Made by a program: the position numbers and the translations under genes. This document shows, piece after piece, positions 1 to 6,357 of a stretch of DNA of 6,603 nt; within the stretch, counting starts at the first letter, position 1, and the number at the start of each line of letters is the position of its first letter. Source of the DNA: an uncultured Eubacteriaceae bacterium (GTDB taxonomy: Bacteria > Bacillota > Clostridia > Lachnospirales > CAG-274); NCBI GenBank assembly GCA_946534775.1, contig CAMNCZ010000059.1, forward strand, positions 1-6,603, read 5' to 3'. The notes below the pieces were generated by a model. The model searched no databases and was not told the origin of the DNA. It was given only the letters and a program-made list of their open reading frames with translations.

Positions 1-42
1 GAAGAAAAGATAAAAGAAGACCCCGATATGTTCAAAAGATGA
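1..42 (+). CDS. C-terminal end of an unidentified upstream gene (partial)
   Basis: An open frame enters from the left edge and ends at TGA 40-42, giving the tail EEKIKEDPDMFKR. The tail is charged and hydrophilic and too short to identify. It is taken as a real gene end because a well-formed intrinsic terminator begins 10 bases after the stop. Function cannot be assigned from 13 residues. Confidence 0.6.
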   Translation, partial: EEKIKEDPDMFKR

Positions 43-52
43 TCATAAAATC

Positions 53-79
53 AAGCCCCGTTTTTTGCGGGGCTTTTTT
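53..79 (+). terminator. Intrinsic terminator of the upstream gene
   Basis: AAGCCCCG (53-60) pairs perfectly with CGGGGCTT (68-75) around a 7-base loop, and the run of T at 74-79 follows. The GC-rich stem and U-tract are those of a Rho-independent terminator. It isolates the upstream gene from the acyltransferase promoter that starts less than 20 bases later. Confidence 0.93.
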
Positions 80-96
80 GCGCAAAAAATTTGTGG

Positions 97-125
97 TTGA
101 TATTTTTATGTATGTGAGTTATAAT
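97..125 (+). promoter_or_regulatory. Sigma-A type promoter for the acyltransferase operon
   Basis: TTGATA (97-102) matches the -35 consensus at five of six bases, and TATAAT (120-125) is a perfect -10 element. They are separated by exactly 17 bases. Transcription should start near 131-133, leaving a leader of about 50 bases before the ATG at 182. It lies directly between the upstream terminator and the operon. Confidence 0.87.
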
Positions 126-167
126 TATTATGGTATATTGTTTTTGCACATAATGCCGAAAAAATGA

Positions 168-173
168 AAGGAA
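168..173 (+). promoter_or_regulatory. Ribosome binding site deciding the acyltransferase start
   Basis: AAGGAA at 168-173 lies 8 bases before the ATG at 182, a normal spacing. The earlier in-frame ATG at 164 overlaps the approach to this site and has no purine-rich sequence at a suitable distance (its upstream is TAATGCCGAAAA). The downstream start is therefore preferred. Confidence 0.75.
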
Positions 174-181
174 CGGTACAA

Positions 182-1639
182 ATGCTTTTTAACTCACTGC
201 AGTTTATTATATTTTTTGCCGCGGTAACGGGTATATATTATGTGCTGCCGCACAAAGCGCGGTGGGTGATGCTGCTTATCGCAAGCTGTATTTTTTATAT
301 GGCGTGGCGCCCCGAACTTATTGTGCTTATCCTGTTTTCAAGCCTGCTTAATTATACGGCTGCGCTTGGCATAGAAAAGGGTATGGGCAAAAAAGCACTT
401 GTTCCCGCGATAATTTTAAATATCGGCATTTTGTTTATATTTAAATATCTTGTTTTTATCAGCACAAGCCTTGCAAAGCTGTATGCGCTTGCAGGCCGCG
501 AATATCCTATAGGTGAGTTTGATATCGTACTGCCTATGGGCATTTCGTTTTATACCTTTCAGGGGCTTGGCTATGTGATAGATGTTTACAGAAAAACGTA
601 CAAGGCGGAGAAGAATTTTTTTCGCTTTGCGCTGTTTATAATGTTTTTTCCGCAGCTTGTGGCGGGACCTATCGAAAGGGCGGACAGGCTTTTGAAACAG
701 CTTTTCCGCAGAAATAAATTTGATGTTTCCAATATCTCTATGGGCGCAAAATATATGCTTATGGGATATTTTAAAAAGATAGTTATTGCCGATAGGGCAG
801 CGGTGCTGGTAAATACGGTCTACAATTCGCCAAAGGATTTTAACGGTATAGCCTTTATTGCGGCAACCGTGTTTTTTGCCTTTCAAATATACGGCGATTT
901 CAGCGGTTATTCCGATATTGCAAAGGGCTGTGCAAAAGTACTTGGCATAGACCTTATGCAAAATTTCAACCGTCCGTATTTCGCTTCAAGCATAAAAGAT
1001 TTTTGGAAAAGATGGCATATATCGCTTTCAAGCTGGTTTCGGGATTACCTTTATATCCCGATGGGCGGCAGCCGCTGCGGTTGGCTCAGAAAAAATTTCA
1101 ATCTGCTTACAACTTTCTGCGTAAGCGGCCTTTGGCACGGCGCAAACTGGACATTTTTGCTGTGGGGTTTTCTGCACGGCATTTACCAGGTGATAGAAAA
1201 TACGGTGTTTCGCTTTAAAAAATGGAATGACAGCATCGCCAAAAGGCTGATAATGGCTGCAACTCTGCCTTTCAGGTGGATAATTACGGTCGCCTTGGTG
1301 TTCTTGGCGTGGATACCTTTCCGCGCAAACAGCATTTCGGATTGTTTATATATTTTCAAAAATCTTACAACGGGTTTTGAAAATATATATGATATGCAGT
1401 TTTTGTATGATACACTCAATTCACTTGGGCTTGGGGTTTTCGACATACTTCTGGTACTGGGTGCGATAGCGCTGCTGATGTTTATTGAACTGATCAGTAT
1501 GCCGTTTGAGGATATAAACGTAATGATGAATAAGCTGCCGTTTGCTGTAAGGTTTGTTTTTTACTATGCAATAGCGGCGCTGATAATAGCGGCGGGCGTA
1601 TTTTCGGGCCTCGGAGAGTTTATTTACTTTCAGTTTTAA
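182..1639 (+). CDS. MBOAT-family membrane O-acyltransferase (AlgI/DltB-like)
   Basis: This is a polytopic inner-membrane O-acyltransferase of the MBOAT family, AlgI/PatA/DltB type, expected to move acyl (often acetyl) groups across the membrane onto an exported polysaccharide or cell-wall polymer. Translation from 182 gives 485 residues, the usual AlgI length. Visible signatures, numbered from that start, are LPMGISFYTFQ (117-127), FFPQLVAGPIER (155-166), QIYGDFSGYSDIAKG (about 235-249), the block RPYFASSIKDFWKRWHISLS (264-283) with His279, and SGLWHGANWTF (315-325) with His319. His319 corresponds to the catalytic His322 of Pseudomonas AlgI by motif. Many hydrophobic segments lie in between and at the C-terminus. 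It is the first gene after the promoter at 97-125, and 46 bases separate it from the next gene. No SGNH/AlgJ-like partner is seen, so the acceptor is unknown. A start at 164 (491 residues) is possible but has the poorer ribosome site. Confidence 0.93.
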   Translation: MLFNSLQFIIFFAAVTGIYYVLPHKARWVMLLIASCIFYMAWRPELIVLILFSSLLNYTAALGIEKGMGKKALVPAIILNIGILFIFKYLVFISTSLAKLYALAGREYPIGEFDIVLPMGISFYTFQGLGYVIDVYRKTYKAEKNFFRFALFIMFFPQLVAGPIERADRLLKQLFRRNKFDVSNISMGAKYMLMGYFKKIVIADRAAVLVNTVYNSPKDFNGIAFIAATVFFAFQIYGDFSGYSDIAKGCAKVLGIDLMQNFNRPYFASSIKDFWKRWHISLSSWFRDYLYIPMGGSRCGWLRKNFNLLTTFCVSGLWHGANWTFLLWGFLHGIYQVIENTVFRFKKWNDSIAKRLIMAATLPFRWIITVALVFLAWIPFRANSISDCLYIFKNLTTGFENIYDMQFLYDTLNSLGLGVFDILLVLGAIALLMFIELISMPFEDINVMMNKLPFAVRFVFYYAIAALIIAAGVFSGLGEFIYFQF

Positions 1640-1685
1640 GGAAACACTGCTGTTTATCAAATTTATTTTAAAGAAGGGAAAGCAA

Positions 1686-2450
1686 ATGAAGGTAATTGAT
1701 TTTCATACACATCCGTTTTATCACGAGACGGAGAACGTGTGCTTCTACAAAAACACGGTGTTGAGCCCCGAAGACTTTAAGGACACCGTCAAAAGTTTTG
1801 GGGTGGACAAAATATGCGGCAGTGTAATAGAGCGTATGGAAGAAGCAAGTTTTGAGAAGATCCAGCAGCTGAATAACTCCGCGCTTACACTTAAACGTAT
1901 GTGGGGCGATTTTTATGAACCCGGTATACACATCCACCCGTATTTTGTGCATAACAGTATAGAGGAGCTTACGCGCTGCCGTGCGGAGGGCGTTAAAATG
2001 GTGGGCGAACTGGTGCCGTATTTTATGGACTGGGAGGTCTACTATAACGATGCTATGCACGAACTTTACGAGGCTATACACGATCTTGGGTATAAGTGCG
2101 TTTCCATACATACTATGCAGGAGGAGAGTATGGATCGAGCCATTGAGGCTTTTCCCGATATTACCTTCGTCGCCGCACATCCCAACGATAAAGCCTGCTT
2201 TCTTCGTCACCTGGAGCGTATGGAAAAATTTGAAAACTATTATCTTGATTTGAGCGGAACGGGAATTTTCCGCTTTGGCCTGCTTAAATACGGCATTTCA
2301 AGGGTAGGCAGCGAAAGATTTTTGTTCGGTTCGGATTTTCCCATCTGCAACTGCAATATGTATGTTGCGGCCGTAGAAAGCGAGAAGATAAGCGATAAAG
2401 ACAAAGAAAATGTGTTTTATAAAAACGCGGAGAGGATACTCGGTTTATGA
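1686..2450 (+). CDS. Amidohydrolase-family TIM-barrel metal-dependent hydrolase
   Basis: This 254-residue cytoplasmic protein has the layout of the amidohydrolase_2 (PF04909-like) family, metal-dependent TIM-barrel hydrolases or decarboxylases. The expected ligands appear in order: H7 and H9 in IDFHTHP after strand 1, H82 and H84 in GIHIHPYF, E108 in KMVGELVP, H142 in CVSIHTMQ, H165 in FVAAHPN, and D217 in LFGSDFP near the C-terminus. There is no signal peptide. AGAAGGGA lies just upstream at normal spacing from the ATG. The gene follows the acyltransferase without a terminator, and its stop overlaps the RNase Z start, so it is probably operonic with both. The substrate cannot be read from the sequence; a small amide, lactone or carboxylate is typical of the family. 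The family call is firm, the reaction is not. Confidence 0.85.
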   Translation: MKVIDFHTHPFYHETENVCFYKNTVLSPEDFKDTVKSFGVDKICGSVIERMEEASFEKIQQLNNSALTLKRMWGDFYEPGIHIHPYFVHNSIEELTRCRAEGVKMVGELVPYFMDWEVYYNDAMHELYEAIHDLGYKCVSIHTMQEESMDRAIEAFPDITFVAAHPNDKACFLRHLERMEKFENYYLDLSGTGIFRFGLLKYGISRVGSERFLFGSDFPICNCNMYVAAVESEKISDKDKENVFYKNAERILGL

Positions 2451-3358
2451 TAGATATTGCGCTTTTGGGTACGGGCGGAATGATGCCGCTTCCCGAACGT
2501 TTTCTGACAAGTCTGCTTGTGCGTAAACGCGGCAGAATGATGCTGATAGACAGCGGCGAGGGTACCCAGGTGACTATGAAGATGCTTGGCTGGGGCTTTA
2601 AAACGATAGATCTTATTTGCTATACCCATTTTCACGCCGACCATATTTCGGGCCTTCCGGGGCTGCTGCTTACTATAGGAAATTCCGACAGGACGGAACC
2701 GCTGACCATCGCGGGGCCCGAGGGTGTGAAGAAAATCGCGGAAGGCCTGCGCCTTATCGCGCCCGAGCTGCCCTTTGCAATAAATTATATAGAATTAAAG
2801 GAAAAATACGAAAATATAAATATAAGCGAGTTTGACCTGAAAGCAATGCAGGTCGATCACCGCATATCCTGCTACGGCTACAGCCTCGATATACCGCGTG
2901 CGGGCAAGTTTGACCCGCAAAAGGCTATGGAACTGGGCATTCCAAAAGAATTGTGGTCGGTCCTGCAAAAGGGTGAAACGGCAGAGTATAACGGTCAAAA
3001 ATATACCTGCGATACAGTGCTTGGCGCGCCGCGAAAGGGTATAAAATTGTGCTACTGCACCGATACCAGACCGACTGCCGATATGCCCGATTTTTTCAGG
3101 GATGCAGACCTTTTGGTGTATGAGGGACTTTACGGTGACGACGAAAAGCTTGAAAAAGCCGTAAAACATAAACATTCGGTTTACCGCGAGGCGGCAAATA
3201 TCGCTAAAGCCGCCGATGTAAAGGAACTGTGGCTGACGCATTTTTCACCCGCTATGACCGACCCCGAAGAATTTTTGAGTGTGGCTGCGGATATATTTCC
3301 GAATACGGTCGTCGGCACGGACAGGCTGACAAAAACGATAAAGTTTGAAGAACGCTGA
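2447..3358 (+). CDS. rnz: Ribonuclease Z (tRNA 3' endonuclease, metallo-beta-lactamase fold)
   Basis: RNase Z is a zinc-dependent endonuclease that trims the 3' trailer of tRNA precursors, notably those lacking an encoded CCA. The 303 residues match the short bacterial form. Residues that can be seen are GTGG at 8-11, LIDSGEGTQ (33-41), the zinc motif THFHADH with H61, H63, D65 and H66, followed by SGLPGLL, then H138 in QVDHR, D206 in CYCTDTRP, H243 in KHKHS, and H265 in LWLTHFSP. The HEAT motif of classical RNase Z appears here as YEGLYG (225-230), with the Glu kept and the His replaced. From memory, related clostridial proteins annotated as RNase Z also vary here. The ATG overlaps the preceding stop (ATGA), implying translational coupling. 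The family call is strong. Another metallo-beta-lactamase role cannot be excluded, but the CCA-less tRNA at 6552-6603 fits RNase Z. Confidence 0.88.
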   Translation: MIDIALLGTGGMMPLPERFLTSLLVRKRGRMMLIDSGEGTQVTMKMLGWGFKTIDLICYTHFHADHISGLPGLLLTIGNSDRTEPLTIAGPEGVKKIAEGLRLIAPELPFAINYIELKEKYENINISEFDLKAMQVDHRISCYGYSLDIPRAGKFDPQKAMELGIPKELWSVLQKGETAEYNGQKYTCDTVLGAPRKGIKLCYCTDTRPTADMPDFFRDADLLVYEGLYGDDEKLEKAVKHKHSVYREAANIAKAADVKELWLTHFSPAMTDPEEFLSVAADIFPNTVVGTDRLTKTIKFEER

Positions 3359-3390
3359 AAACATCGATATGCAGGGGTCAAATATAGTAC

Positions 3391-3419
3391 TTGCAAAACG
3401 TCGGATAATATATTATAAT
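3391..3419 (+). promoter_or_regulatory. Probable sigma-A promoter for the membrane-anchored protein gene
   Basis: TTGCAA (3391-3396) and a perfect TATAAT (3414-3419) are 17 bases apart. The -35 matches consensus at four positions. The predicted start near 3426 gives a leader of about 33 bases to the ATG at 3459. No terminator is visible between the RNase Z stop and this element, so some read-through from the operon is also likely. Confidence 0.65.
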
Positions 3420-3458
3420 ATTCTATTGTATAAAAAACATTAAAAGAGGCATTTATCA

Positions 3459-4157
3459 ATGAAAGCAAACAATAACGATAAAGTGATGAAAACAGTGCTT
3501 GCGGGCATAGTGCTGGCTATCGGTGTAGGTGGGGTTATAATAGCCTACAACGCCTCGAAGGGCGAGGGCAAGGAGTACGGCTATGACGATGATATCGTGC
3601 AGGAGGAACAGCCGACGGCCGATATCCATTATGACTATACGACACCCGCGCAGATAGAGCCGAAGGAACTGCCCGAGGACCTTGAAGCGACGATCGGGTT
3701 TTCACCGAAACAGCTTAACAGGCTGTCGGAACATTTTGTGCTTGCAAAGTACGATATTTTGCGCGACAGCATAGTCTACTACTATCAGGCCGCAGAAACA
3801 ACGTCGGGCGAGCGGTTTAATATTATCTGCACGAAAATGTCGCAGGAGGACTTTGCTTCGTCTGTTCCCACCCAAAACATAACGACACAGGAATACAACG
3901 GTACGGAGCTGACTTATGCCAACCGCTGGCTTTACAGCGTGCCCAACGACTTTGAGATGATAGAGCCGATACAAAAGGGCATAGAAAACGGCACAATGGA
4001 AATAGAGTACGGCAATTCTATGGAAGAGGTAATAAAAAAAGACTGCGTTTACTGGTATGACGGCGGTGTAAAGTACGAAATACAGGTGCGCAATCAGGAC
4101 CTTCCGACAGAAATGCTGTTTGATATTGCAAAACGCATTATAGATGCAAAACAGTGA
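3459..4157 (+). CDS. Membrane-anchored extracytoplasmic protein of unknown function (possibly DUF4367-like)
   Basis: The 232-residue product has a short charged N-terminus, one hydrophobic segment at about 12-30 (TVLAGIVLAIGVGGVIIAY), an acidic, Pro/Glu-rich linker at about 35-75, and a globular domain at about 76-232. There is no lipobox Cys or clear signal-peptidase site, so a single-pass anchor with the domain outside the cell is expected. The C-terminal pattern, VYWYDGGVKYEIQV then a helix EMLFDIAKRIID, resembles the strand-and-helix ending of DUF4367-type domains found in clostridial anti-sigma and cell-envelope proteins. That is a pattern judgement, not a search result. AAGAGG at 3444-3449 sits 9 bases from the ATG and supports this start over the in-frame ATG at 3486. 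The gene appears to have its own promoter and a weak terminator. No catalytic motif is visible. Confidence 0.8.
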   Translation: MKANNNDKVMKTVLAGIVLAIGVGGVIIAYNASKGEGKEYGYDDDIVQEEQPTADIHYDYTTPAQIEPKELPEDLEATIGFSPKQLNRLSEHFVLAKYDILRDSIVYYYQAAETTSGERFNIICTKMSQEDFASSVPTQNITTQEYNGTELTYANRWLYSVPNDFEMIEPIQKGIENGTMEIEYGNSMEEVIKKDCVYWYDGGVKYEIQVRNQDLPTEMLFDIAKRIIDAKQ

Positions 4158-4207
4158 TACGGCAAAATATTTTTATAAATTTTTAAATAAAACTTGCTTT
4201 TTAGAAC

Positions 4208-4241
4208 AAAAAGTGATAATATTAGATTATTAGGTTTTTTT
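4208..4241 (+). terminator. Possible weak AT-only terminator after the membrane-anchored protein gene
   Basis: TGATAAT (4214-4220) pairs with ATTATTA (4226-4232), including one G-U pair, around the loop ATTAG. After GG comes a run of seven T (4235-4241), which can also pair with the A-run at 4208-4212. The geometry is that of an intrinsic terminator, but the stem has almost no GC, so efficiency is doubtful. Confidence 0.4.
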
Positions 4242-4275
4242 ATGGGAATGATAATTTATAAACTATTATAATGCA

Positions 4276-4293
4276 AGTTAATTTAGGTTAACT
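4276..4293. promoter_or_regulatory. Candidate operator: 6-bp inverted repeat upstream of the DUF4914 gene
   Basis: AGTTAA (4276-4281) and TTAACT (4288-4293) are perfect inverted half-sites separated by six bases, a typical size for a dimeric repressor site. It lies about 60 bases before the start codon and directly upstream of the candidate -10 elements. The GTTAA/TTAAC half-sites recall the clostridial Rex site, but that site has a 4-base spacer, so the regulator is not assigned. Confidence 0.4.
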
Positions 4294-4319
4294 GTTATAT
4301 TTGTTTAAGTGTTATATTT
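4293..4319 (+). promoter_or_regulatory. Duplicated extended -10-like element (tandem promoter candidates)
   Basis: The ten bases TGTTATATTT occur at 4293-4302 and again at 4310-4319, 17 bases apart. Each copy reads as an extended -10 (TG-N-TATATT) without a good -35 box. TTAACT at 4288-4293 could serve as a poor -35 for the second copy with a long 19-base spacer. Another -10 match, TATAAT at 4267-4272, lies upstream, also without a convincing -35. One of these presumably drives the DUF4914 gene. Confidence 0.4.
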
Positions 4320-4338
4320 AAAGAATTTAAATTTTTAT

Positions 4339-4344
4339 AAGGAG
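4339..4344 (+). promoter_or_regulatory. Strong ribosome binding site of the DUF4914 gene
   Basis: AAGGAG inside TAAGGAGA is a near-perfect Shine-Dalgarno sequence, 11 bases before the ATG at 4356. It fixes this start and agrees with the high-expression codon pattern of the gene. Confidence 0.85.
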
Positions 4345-4355
4345 AAGAGAACAAG

Positions 4356-6257
4356 ATGAACTCAAAAGACGTTATCAAAAAAATGGTTCTGCCTCAGTCA
4401 CTCAGTGACATCATCAAAAACGGCAACGCCGAGATAATCGTACCCGAGTCTAAAGAACAGCTGTTCGAGCTTTCGCTTGGCGGCAAGGACAATATGACCT
4501 GGGATGTTAATTTCGACATTGGCGACAAGGTGATACGCGAGGCAACGGTTGTAAAATGTAAAAACGGTATCGCTATCAATTACGACGATATCACAATAAG
4601 ACGCCGCGATCCCAATGCAATGGTCATCGCCGACGATCTTCCTACCGACAAGCCCACCCATCTGGAGCGTTTCGGCATACCTTTCGACGGTATCAGAAAC
4701 GAAACTTTTGAATGGTTCAAAAATCAGGAAAGCATTATCGTGCTTCCTTTCTACTCGGGCAATGAGGATATGAAACTCGGCTATCCCTCACTTGCACTCA
4801 TTCCTACAAATGCGGCTTTCTTTGCGGCTACTCTTGCCGAATTGCAGGGCTTTATCCCCGCAAGCAAAGTGCCCAACAAGTTCAAGCCAAAGGCTGTTAT
4901 TTATGTTGCACCTTCCTTCCGTCACACACATTACGACGGCAAGCAGATAGTTGTACATAACAGACTTTACGATATGCAGGAAGTATTCAGCTACAACCTC
5001 TATCCCGGTCCTTCGGCTAAAAAGGGTGTTTATTCTATCCTTCTTGACATCGGTGAAGAAGAAGGCTGGGTAACTCTCCACGCATCTACCGTTAAGATCG
5101 TAACACCTTACGAAATGGAACTTACGATTATGCACGAAGGCGCATCGGGCGGCGGCAAGTCCGAAATGACGGAGCCTTTCCACCGTGAAGACGACGGTTC
5201 GCTTTTACTGGCTACAAATACATTCACAGGCGAAGAAGTTAAGGTAACTATTGCCGATACTTCAACCCTTAACCCCGTAACGGACGATATGGCACTTGCT
5301 CATCCTTCTTTACAGAACGACAGCGGCAAGCTTGTTGTATGCGATGCCGAAACAGGCTGGTTCCTGCGTGTTAACCACATCGACCAGTATGGTACGGAGC
5401 CCGAGACCGAAAAGGCAACTATCCACCCGAAAGAACCGTTGGTATTTATCAATATCCACGCAGAACCGGGCGCAACTTGCCTTATCTGGGATCACGAAGA
5501 GGATGCACCCGGCGTTCCCTGTCCCAATCCCCGTCTTATCTTACCGCGTAAGATCAAAAACAACATCGTTGACGGCGCTGTGGAGATAGATGTACGAAGC
5601 TTTGGTGTCCGTACTCCACCTACAACAAGAGAAAACCCGAACTATGGTATCATCGGTATGTTCCACGTTCTTCCGCCTGCACTTGCATGGCTTTGGAGAC
5701 TGGTTGCACCCCGTGGCTACGCTAACCCCTCTATCATTGATAACAGCGGTTCGGCTATGAGTATGAAGAGCGAGGGCGTTGGTTCTTACTGGCCTTTTGC
5801 AACAGGCAAGAAAGTTGACCAGGCTAACCTTCTTCTCGAACAGATTTTAAAGACACCCAGAACAAGATATATCCTTATCCCCAACCAGTATATCGGCTGC
5901 TTTAAGGTCGGTTTTGCAGGCCAGTGGGCTACAAGAGAGTATCTTTCACGCCGCGGCGGCGCTCACTTTAAAAAAGAACAGCTGCTTGAGGCACGTTGTC
6001 CTATCCTTGGTTATGTACCCCGTTCCGTTAAGATCGACGGTACACCCATTCCGAAGCCTCTGCTTCAGGTCAACACACAGGGCCGCGTAGGCAACGAGGG
6101 CTATGATATAGGCGCAAAAATGCTTACGGATTTCTTTAAGGAACAGCTTAAACAGTTCGATACACCCGAACTTCTGCCCCTCGGTCACGAAATTATCCAG
6201 GCTTGCCTAAATGACGCCGATGTGGAAACCTACTATAATTTTATACCTAAGCTTTAA
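4356..6257 (+). CDS. DUF4914-type protein with an HPr kinase/PEPCK-style P-loop
   Basis: I recognise this 633-residue soluble protein as the DUF4914 type, found in clostridia and lacking an established function. The central feature is GASGGGKSE (262-270), a Walker A loop matching the GxSGxGKSE form of HPr kinase and close to GxSGTGKT of ATP-dependent PEP carboxykinase. It is preceded by WVTLHASTVKI (238-248), which recalls the segment before the HPr kinase P-loop. An acidic stretch, VVCDAETGWFLRVN (327-340), could supply metal-binding acids as in PEPCK. Other notable segments are APSFRHTHYDG (185-195), a Pro-rich stretch around 383-398 (DAPGVPCPNPRLILPR), GMFHVLPPALAWLWR (434-448) and EGVGSYWPFATGKK (473-486). 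No signal peptide or membrane segment is evident. Kinase, carboxykinase-like or nucleotide-binding roles are inference only. The gene is alone between an AT-rich leader and a strong terminator. Its codons (TTC for Phe, CGT for Arg) differ from the upstream genes and suggest abundant expression. Confidence 0.85.
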   Translation: MNSKDVIKKMVLPQSLSDIIKNGNAEIIVPESKEQLFELSLGGKDNMTWDVNFDIGDKVIREATVVKCKNGIAINYDDITIRRRDPNAMVIADDLPTDKPTHLERFGIPFDGIRNETFEWFKNQESIIVLPFYSGNEDMKLGYPSLALIPTNAAFFAATLAELQGFIPASKVPNKFKPKAVIYVAPSFRHTHYDGKQIVVHNRLYDMQEVFSYNLYPGPSAKKGVYSILLDIGEEEGWVTLHASTVKIVTPYEMELTIMHEGASGGGKSEMTEPFHREDDGSLLLATNTFTGEEVKVTIADTSTLNPVTDDMALAHPSLQNDSGKLVVCDAETGWFLRVNHIDQYGTEPETEKATIHPKEPLVFINIHAEPGATCLIWDHEEDAPGVPCPNPRLILPRKIKNNIVDGAVEIDVRSFGVRTPPTTRENPNYGIIGMFHVLPPALAWLWRLVAPRGYANPSIIDNSGSAMSMKSEGVGSYWPFATGKKVDQANLLLEQILKTPRTRYILIPNQYIGCFKVGFAGQWATREYLSRRGGAHFKKEQLLEARCPILGYVPRSVKIDGTPIPKPLLQVNTQGRVGNEGYDIGAKMLTDFFKEQLKQFDTPELLPLGHEIIQACLNDADVETYYNFIPKL

Positions 6258-6268
6258 TAACAATTTTT

Positions 6269-6304
6269 AAGAGTGAGGTTTATGAAATAAACCTCACTCT
6301 TTTT
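6269..6304 (+). terminator. Strong intrinsic terminator of the DUF4914 gene
   Basis: A 14-bp perfect stem pairs AAGAGTGAGGTTTA (6269-6282) with its complement at 6288-6301 around the loop TGAAA, and the T-run at 6300-6304 follows. It begins 12 bases after the stop codon. The minus-strand side lacks a T-run, so it should act mainly on the plus strand. Confidence 0.93.
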
Positions 6305-6357
6305 GTGGCTTTTTCATCCGCCGTAAACCTTACCGTAAATCTTTCATCTCGTTTCAT
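6280..6357 (-). pseudogene. Possible 5' stub of a ribbon-helix-helix (MobC/Arc-like) gene
   Basis: On the minus strand GAGGG (6363-6367) lies 5 bases before an ATG at 6357. The frame reads MKRDERFTVRFTADEKA and continues to 25 residues, stopping inside the terminator hairpin at 6280. A charged start, then alternating residues (RFTVRFT) and an acidic helix start (ADEKA), is the opening pattern of ribbon-helix-helix DNA-binding proteins such as MobC-type relaxosome factors. The expected helices are absent, because the last eight residues are specified by the neighbouring terminator. I read it as the surviving 5' end of a deleted gene. It could also be a chance ORF; the good ribosome site argues moderately against that. 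Confidence 0.42.

Noticed and set aside
164..181. Earlier in-frame ATG at 164 as the acyltransferase start
   Set aside because: The ribosome site AAGGAA at 168-173 lies after this ATG and is well spaced only for the ATG at 182. The six extra residues (MKGTVQ) also precede the hydrophobic start expected of MBOAT proteins.
416..961. 181-codon open frame on the minus strand opposite the acyltransferase
   Set aside because: It is fully antisense to the conserved MBOAT gene. Its composition is rich in Lys, Arg, His and Cys as expected of a shadow frame, with no motifs.
1642..1655. Small hairpin AAACA-CTGC-TGTTT between the acyltransferase and amidohydrolase genes
   Set aside because: The stem is only five weak base pairs and no T-run follows directly, so it does not support a terminator within the operon.
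1668..2210. 180-codon open frame on the minus strand opposite the amidohydrolase
   Set aside because: It lies antisense to a gene with clear family motifs, has no good ribosome site and shows no recognisable domain. It is an expected shadow of the opposite-strand coding sequence.
4276..4293. Rex operator upstream of the DUF4914 gene
   Set aside because: The half-sites GTTAA/TTAAC fit, but Rex sites have a 4-base spacer and outer TTG/CAA bases. Here the spacer is 6 and the outer bases differ, so only a generic operator is proposed.
6271..6290. Minimal ORF (ATG AAA TAA) preceded by a GAGG sequence inside the DUF4914 terminator
   Set aside because: The bases are explained by the perfect 14-bp hairpin and its loop. 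A two-codon frame there is not evidence of translation.
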